Of a stretch of 27,428 nt of DNA, positions 23,362-27,428 are shown one piece after another. Source of the stretch: JBAXAM01 sp037142515 (GTDB lineage Bacteria > Pseudomonadota > Gammaproteobacteria > UBA9339). Every line of letters begins with the position of its first letter. The first letter of the stretch is position 1. A model generated the notes under the pieces. That model had not been told where the DNA came from. It saw only the letters and a program-made list of their open reading frames with translations, and searched no databases. Made by a program: the position numbers and the translations under genes. The stretch is from positions 1 to 27,428 of the forward strand of contig JBAXAM010000017.1 of assembly GCA_037142515.1 (NCBI GenBank), written 5' to 3'.

Positions 23362-24202
23362 TTCTTTTAAAATTTTCTCTTTAAGCACTGTCTGGTTATG
23401 GCTCTGCGTATTCGCCCTAATACCGATCATTTTGACACTTACTACTAGTTTTCTTACGCCAGACTCAAATAGCATTGTTAAACTCATACCTACTATTTCT
23501 AACTACTTGGAGTTGTTTAACCCTGGCTATTTGCGCATTTTATTGCAATCCCTCTATCTCGCCACTAGCTGTACGCTTGTTTGTCTATTTATTGGCTATC
23601 CATTTGCATTCATTATTGCCCGTAGCCAACATCAACACAAATCTTTATTGCTCTTACTCGTTATTATTCCGTTTTGGACTAGTTCGCTAATACGTACTTA
23701 CGCCATCATGGCAATTTTAAAAGCAAAAGGAATATTGAACACTGTTTTACTTGCAGCTGGTATTATTCACGATCCATTACAAATTCTCTATAGCAATACT
23801 GCAATTTTAATCGGCTGTGTTTATGATTTACTGCCCTTTATGATCCTTCCGCTTTACGCCAATATCGAAAAATTAAACCAGGAATACTTGGAAGCTGCGC
23901 GTGATCTAGGTGCCAATTGGTTCACCACTTTCTTTAAAATAGTGATACCGCTAACAATACCGGGAATTATTGCAGGCTCAGTACTAGTATTTTTGCCCGC
24001 AATGACAATGTTCTATGTTCCTGTATTGCTTGGTGGTGCAAAAAATTTATTAATAGGCAATTTGATTGAACACCAGTTTTTAACCGCCAACAACTGGCCA
24101 CTCGGAACTGCCATTAGTGTAGTCATAACTTTGCTTATGGGTATATTTATCATAATTTATTGGCGACACTCTAAAGAAGACGACCGAGAGAGCCTAACAT
24201 GA
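23345..24202 (+). CDS. potB: Spermidine/putrescine ABC importer, permease PotB
   Basis: Inner-membrane permease of the polyamine importer. The 285-residue protein has about six membrane helices (first at 13-35) and the cytoplasmic EAA loop EYLEAARDLGANWFTTFFKI (about 180-199) that docks on PotA. It starts inside the end of potA and overlaps potC by ATGA with a GAGAGAG ribosome binding site. Length and helix layout are normal for PotB. No defects are seen. Confidence 0.94.
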   Translation: MKKQSSSFKIFSLSTVWLWLCVFALIPIILTLTTSFLTPDSNSIVKLIPTISNYLELFNPGYLRILLQSLYLATSCTLVCLFIGYPFAFIIARSQHQHKSLLLLLVIIPFWTSSLIRTYAIMAILKAKGILNTVLLAAGIIHDPLQILYSNTAILIGCVYDLLPFMILPLYANIEKLNQEYLEAARDLGANWFTTFFKIVIPLTIPGIIAGSVLVFLPAMTMFYVPVLLGGAKNLLIGNLIEHQFLTANNWPLGTAISVVITLLMGIFIIIYWRHSKEDDRESLT

Positions 24203-24969
24203 ACACATTCAGTAAATATTTTTACACTATATGTGTCTATATATTCCTGTATTTACCAATTGCAGTAGTCATCGTCTTTTCTTTCAATAACGCCAGTCAT
24301 TCTCTGGTATGGCAGGGCTTTACTGTTAAGTGGTACACCGCCTTATTCCACGATAATGTGCTGTTGCGTGTTGCTGGCCATTCTTTTTTGCTTGGTATCT
24401 TAGCGGCTACATCTGCTACTGCAATTGGCACTCTGGCTGCAGTTAGCTTGTTTCGTTATCGTTTTTTTGGCAAAAAAATTCTCAACGCCCTAATATTCAT
24501 TTTAATTTTATCACCTGAAATTGTTATGGCAATTTCATTGCTATTGCTATATAGCTTTTTAAATATTCCATTGGGGTTTTGGACCCTATTACTTGCCCAT
24601 ATAACCCTGTGTATTCCATTTGTGACCGTAACTGTTTACGCACGCGCTACCACACTTGACACTGATATCTTCGAAGCGGCAATGGATTTGGGTGCAACCG
24701 ATTTTACAATTTTTCGTAAAATTATTGTTCCACTACTTGCCCCAGCAATTACTTCAGGTTGGCTTTTGAGTTTCACCCTTTCCCTTGATGATGTCATAAT
24801 AAGCTATTTTGTTACGGGACCGACATTTGATATCCTGCCGCTGAAAATTTATTCTATGGTACGACTGGGTATTAAACCAGAAGTTAATGCGCTCTGCACC
24901 TTGCTTTTAGCCTTTACTTTGCTAGTAGTAATGATCTCCTATCAAAGTATTTATAAGAAAAAAGATTAA
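24199..24969 (+). CDS. potC: Spermidine/putrescine ABC importer, permease PotC
   Basis: Second permease of the importer, forming the translocation pore with PotB. The 256-residue protein has about six membrane helices. Its EAA loop, IFEAAMDLGATDFTIFRKI (about 155-173), is followed by VPLLAPAITSGWLLSFTLSLDD, which is highly characteristic of PotC/PotI. The ATG overlaps the potB stop. potD follows after a single base. Confidence 0.94.
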   Translation: MNTFSKYFYTICVYIFLYLPIAVVIVFSFNNASHSLVWQGFTVKWYTALFHDNVLLRVAGHSFLLGILAATSATAIGTLAAVSLFRYRFFGKKILNALIFILILSPEIVMAISLLLLYSFLNIPLGFWTLLLAHITLCIPFVTVTVYARATTLDTDIFEAAMDLGATDFTIFRKIIVPLLAPAITSGWLLSFTLSLDDVIISYFVTGPTFDILPLKIYSMVRLGIKPEVNALCTLLLAFTLLVVMISYQSIYKKKD

Positions 24970-24970
24970 A

Positions 24971-26008
24971 ATGAAAATTTATTACCAAATCTCTATCGCC
25001 GTATTACTTGCGTTGCTTTCAACTTTAACCAGAGCAGATAAAAACATATTAAATATTTATTCTTGGGGCAATTATTTACCCAGCGAAATAATTGCACAAT
25101 TTACTAAAGAGACTAGCATCAAAATTAATTTGTCAGAATATGATAACAACGAAACTATGTACGCCAAATTAAAAGCCTCTGAACACACAGGTTATGACCT
25201 AGTAATTCCTTCAAGTTACTATGTTGATCGCATGTCTAAACAGGGAATGCTACAGCCACTCGATAAAAATAAATTAACTAACTTGCACAATATAAACCCA
25301 ATGCTGCTAAACAAAGAATTTGACCCCAAAAACAATTATAGTATCCCATATTTATGGGGAACTACTGGCATCATAATTAACACCAAATATATAAACAAAA
25401 TTACCAGCTGGCAAAACTTTTGGGATTCACAATACGAAGACCAGCTGATGATGCTCAACGATATGCGCGATGTTTTTGGCTCCGCACTTATGACCCTTGG
25501 CTATTCAATCAACGATACTAACCCAGAACATATTAAAGCAGCTTATCTTAAATTAAAGCAGCTTTTACCAAACGTTAAAATTTTCAACATCGACACTGTA
25601 CCGAATATTTACATTGATGAAGATGCCATTATTGGCATGGCTTGGAGTGGCGACTGTAAAATGGCACAAGACGAAAATCAACAGTTGCAATATATTTATC
25701 CAAAAGAGGGATTTACTATTTGGATTGACAGTTTTGCTATTTTAAAAACAGCTACCAATCTCGAAAATGCGTACAAATTTATTAATTTTATGTTGCGTCC
25801 GGAAATCGCCAAACAAGCAAGCCTTATTATTGGGCACTCACCCACCAATCAAACGGCTATAAAGCTAATGCCACTAAAATTACAATTAAACCCTGTCTTT
25901 AATCCAGATGCAAAAACTATGCAACGTGGCAAAATCCAGCTTGATATTCCAGAAAAAGAGCGCCACATTTATGAAAAATATTGGGAAAAACTAAAGATTG
26001 GTGGTTAA
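24971..26008 (+). CDS. potD: Spermidine/putrescine-binding periplasmic protein PotD
   Basis: Periplasmic receptor that delivers polyamine to PotBC. The 345-residue precursor has a signal peptide (1-22, cleavage after TRA). The mature sequence follows E. coli PotD closely: NETMYAKLKA (60-69), YDLVIPSSYYVDRM (75-88), YSIPYLWGTTG (123-133) and INFMLRPEIAKQ. Ligand-cage residues known in E. coli PotD align as Trp32, Tyr35, Ser81, Tyr83, Asp164, Trp225, Trp251 and Asp253. Two differ: the Glu after the first Trp is Asn34, and the Glu that follows Asp164 by three is Asp167. Polyamine binding is secure; whether putrescine or spermidine is preferred is not. It is the last gene of the operon and ends 13 bp from the convergent porin. 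Confidence 0.94.
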   Translation: MKIYYQISIAVLLALLSTLTRADKNILNIYSWGNYLPSEIIAQFTKETSIKINLSEYDNNETMYAKLKASEHTGYDLVIPSSYYVDRMSKQGMLQPLDKNKLTNLHNINPMLLNKEFDPKNNYSIPYLWGTTGIIINTKYINKITSWQNFWDSQYEDQLMMLNDMRDVFGSALMTLGYSINDTNPEHIKAAYLKLKQLLPNVKIFNIDTVPNIYIDEDAIIGMAWSGDCKMAQDENQQLQYIYPKEGFTIWIDSFAILKTATNLENAYKFINFMLRPEIAKQASLIIGHSPTNQTAIKLMPLKLQLNPVFNPDAKTMQRGKIQLDIPEKERHIYEKYWEKLKIGG

Positions 26009-26021
26009 TGCCAAAATAAAA

Positions 26022-27221
26022 TTAAAAAGTAAGTTGTATTCTAGCGACAATGCTGTTTATGTTTTCTTTTTTCCCGTTCGAACCTGGATTTGCCATTGCG
26101 TAAACATAATTTGTCAAAAATTCTACATGCCGATTTAAATACCAATTAAGGCCCAATGTCATATTATTTTCTTTGCCGCCATATACATCGGCATCATTCA
26201 AGTTAACGGTGCTATAACGAACCAAAGCCTCCCATGCACCTAGTTTTTTGTTATGAATATCTATATCTCCTCCAAAATAAGCGTCAGGAAAAGAATATGC
26301 TAGTGACTCACCGGTTAGGAAATAGCTTCCGGTTAAAGAATAGCCTGAAAATTTCAAATTCGGATTGTTATTGCTGCGATTCACGCGCATTTGTAAATAT
26401 TCCATCTGAGCCGACCATGGGCCATATATCGCTGCCATTTCTGCATCAACTGAACCATAGCTGTTAACATGACTAATGGTTCCAGAATCAACTATTGTGT
26501 TAGACATATGTGATTTAACTTCAGGAACAGCACTAATTGTAAAACTATTGCTACCATCAGGCCGTTCAACCCAACCAGACAAACCAAGATTAAGCATTTT
26601 GGTTTCAGTATGGATTGGTGAGTATACCAAGCGAGCAGTTCCCCCTATGGGAGTCCTGCCTGTTGTGTCTTGCGAAGAATGCGGACCAAAAGCCGATAAC
26701 TTGAGTGTTAAAAAATCATTCCAAACATTGTATCCAGCTCCTACGTAATAGCTGTACGGAGGAGAAAAAGCGCTTACCGGCAAAGGAATCTCTAGTGTAT
26801 CTAAAGACGCCGCATCTGAATCATTGCTTATAGAAAAGCTAGGGCAAATTTGTCCTGCGTTAAATTGCATATTTTTTAAGCCTGAATATCGAGCCTGGGC
26901 AGATAATAAATCGTTTGTCCGAAAATCATACCCAAAACTATAACCCCAAGATGAAGTTAGTTGCCCATTCAAATATAGCCGAGCCCTACGAAGATTTGTT
27001 CCACTCGATAAATCTTGATTATTTCGCTCAAATTTCATTGCATCTGCTTGAATAAGACCAGATAAAGAGGTACTAAAATCGGTATTAAGAGCACTGAAGG
27101 TCAGCCCTTCAGGCGTATAAGCAAGTGAAAGCGGGATTTTGCTATTATCAGCACCCTGAGATTGAGATATGGCAGACGACGAAATGATTAATGCAATCAA
27201 AAAAATAAAATAGCGTCCCAT
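26022..27221 (-). CDS. OprP/OprO-type porin
   Basis: The 399-residue outer-membrane protein has a signal peptide (1-24, cleavage near QGA/DN), no internal hydrophobic helices, and alternating beta strands through to a C-terminal phenylalanine (ARIQLTF), the usual barrel-assembly signal. The opening FSTSLSGLIQADAMKF, the LRRARLYLNGQLTSSWGYSF block (77-96) and the closing NMTLGLNWYLNRHVEFLTNY are typical of the phosphate-selective porin O/P family, which also includes the Coxiella P1 porin. Ion or substrate selectivity cannot be read directly. GGGAGG lies 7 nt before the ATG, and the promoter is strong, suggesting high expression. Confidence 0.85.
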   Translation of the reverse strand: MGRYFIFLIALIISSSAISQSQGADNSKIPLSLAYTPEGLTFSALNTDFSTSLSGLIQADAMKFERNNQDLSSGTNLRRARLYLNGQLTSSWGYSFGYDFRTNDLLSAQARYSGLKNMQFNAGQICPSFSISNDSDAASLDTLEIPLPVSAFSPPYSYYVGAGYNVWNDFLTLKLSAFGPHSSQDTTGRTPIGGTARLVYSPIHTETKMLNLGLSGWVERPDGSNSFTISAVPEVKSHMSNTIVDSGTISHVNSYGSVDAEMAAIYGPWSAQMEYLQMRVNRSNNNPNLKFSGYSLTGSYFLTGESLAYSFPDAYFGGDIDIHNKKLGAWEALVRYSTVNLNDADVYGGKENNMTLGLNWYLNRHVEFLTNYVYAMANPGSNGKKENINSIVARIQLTF

Positions 27222-27255
27222 CTTCGAGCCTCCCTCTTTTTAATCCTTGGAACGA

Positions 27256-27264
27256 ATTATAGCA
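27256..27264 (-). promoter_or_regulatory. Strong extended -10 promoter of the porin
   Basis: TGCTATAAT reads on the minus strand, a perfect extended -10. A weak -35, TTTGCA (27284-27279), lies 17 nt from TATAAT and falls inside two 11-bp direct repeats. The start would be near 27249, giving a 28-nt leader with GGGAGG. The weak -35 covered by repeats is the layout of an activator-dependent promoter. Confidence 0.7.
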
Positions 27265-27276
27265 TCAGGTTGCAAT

Positions 27277-27298
27277 AATGCAAAAAGAATGCAAAAAG
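27277..27298. repeat. Two tandem 11-bp repeats over the porin -35
   Basis: AATGCAAAAAG occurs twice head to tail (27277-27287, 27288-27298), followed by AATGG. On the minus strand each unit holds TTGCATT, spaced 11 bp. PhoB-type response regulators bind tandem 11-bp repeats in place of the -35. The sequence itself does not match the E. coli Pho box closely, so the regulator is unknown. Confidence 0.7.
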
Positions 27299-27303
27299 AA
27301 TGG

Positions 27304-27331
27304 TTGAGTCCATTTCATTCTCTGATAAAAT
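27304..27331 (+). promoter_or_regulatory. Promoter of the plus-strand gene at the window end
   Basis: TTGAGT (27304-27309), 16 nt, then TAAAAT (27326-27331) preceded by TGA, giving an extended -10 (TGATAAAAT). It points to the short reading frames at 27361 and 27404 and is divergent from the porin promoter. Confidence 0.45.
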
Positions 27332-27360
27332 GTGCTCGTGAATTTCTAAGGAAGGGATAA

Positions 27361-27411
27361 ATGTATAGTACATTAATGATAAAGCAACTTTTTTTCTGTA
27401 AATATGTTTAA
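27361..27411 (+). CDS. 16-codon leader ORF
   Basis: ATG at 27361 preceded by a strong AAGGAAGGG ribosome binding site encodes MYSTLMIKQLFFCKYV and then TAA. The stop overlaps the next start (27404) in a different frame. It could be a leader peptide coupling translation of the following gene. Alternatively it is the true start of that gene separated by one base in a run of seven T (27389-27395); removing one T would join the two frames. Confidence 0.35.
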   Translation: MYSTLMIKQLFFCKYV

Positions 27412-27428
27412 ACTTCTAGCCCTTTTAA
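27404..27428 (+). CDS. 5' end of a truncated gene
   Basis: ATG at 27404 opens MFKLLALL and runs off the window. The hydrophobic start resembles a signal peptide. It has no ribosome binding site of its own and would rely on coupling to the preceding 16-codon frame. Nothing can be said about function. Confidence 0.35.

Noticed and set aside
1..27428. CRISPR arrays, insertion sequences, tRNA or rRNA genes
   Set aside because: None seen: no spaced direct repeats of CRISPR size, no transposase, and no tRNA-like cloverleaf was noticed.

Overview
The window is an AT-rich stretch of a gammaproteobacterial chromosome. The order rne / rluC / rpmF-plsX-fabH-fabD-fabG-acpP-fabF / mltG-tmk-holB is the classical gammaproteobacterial fatty-acid island. 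The base composition, the three-part PntAA/PntAB/PntB transhydrogenase, a short RNase E, an OprP/O-type porin and an inverse-autotransporter-like barrel would fit a Legionellales/Coxiella-like lineage. That placement is an inference; no rRNA or tRNA gene is present to test it.

Layout. (1) 19-9465, minus strand: a tightly packed operon for ribosomal protein L32, phospholipid and fatty-acid synthesis, septal peptidoglycan processing, thymidylate kinase and the DNA polymerase clamp-loader subunit delta-prime. Several junctions overlap as ATGA. An unrecognised 434-residue gene sits between fabF and mltG, where pabC lies in E. coli. yceF (maf) and yceD are also missing from their E. coli positions. 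The promoter before rpmF contains three 12-bp tandem repeats. (2) 9549-12776: divergent rluC (minus) and rne (plus), with a hairpin-rich rne leader. (3) 12823-15606: pntAA-pntAB-pntB, overlapping cistrons for the proton-translocating transhydrogenase. (4) 15678-15929: a small gene whose N-terminus fits the double-glycine leader consensus of peptidase-C39-processed secreted peptides. (5) 15968-19438: hpt diverging from an exported protein of unknown function, followed by an NAD-malic enzyme; a 28-bp dyad lies between the divergent pair. (6) 19444-22182: a stand-alone inverse-autotransporter-like beta-barrel, a YdfG-type short-chain dehydrogenase and glucokinase. (7) 22255-26008: potABCD polyamine ABC importer. 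(8) 26022-27221: an OprP/O-type porin with a strong extended -10 promoter and two 11-bp direct repeats; beyond it a truncated plus-strand gene begins at the window edge.

Functionally most of the window is housekeeping. PlsX, FabD, FabH, FabG, FabF and ACP form most of the type II fatty-acid cycle. Malic enzyme and transhydrogenase both bear on the NAD(P)H supply that fatty-acid synthesis consumes. Glucokinase, Hpt and PotABCD handle sugar phosphorylation, purine salvage and polyamine uptake. The most novel-looking items are the double-glycine peptide (15678-15929), the unknown gene inside the fab operon (2706-4010), the passenger-less barrel (19444-20364), the repeat-bearing porin promoter, and promoters placed so close to ydfG, potA and possibly glk that their mRNAs may be leaderless.
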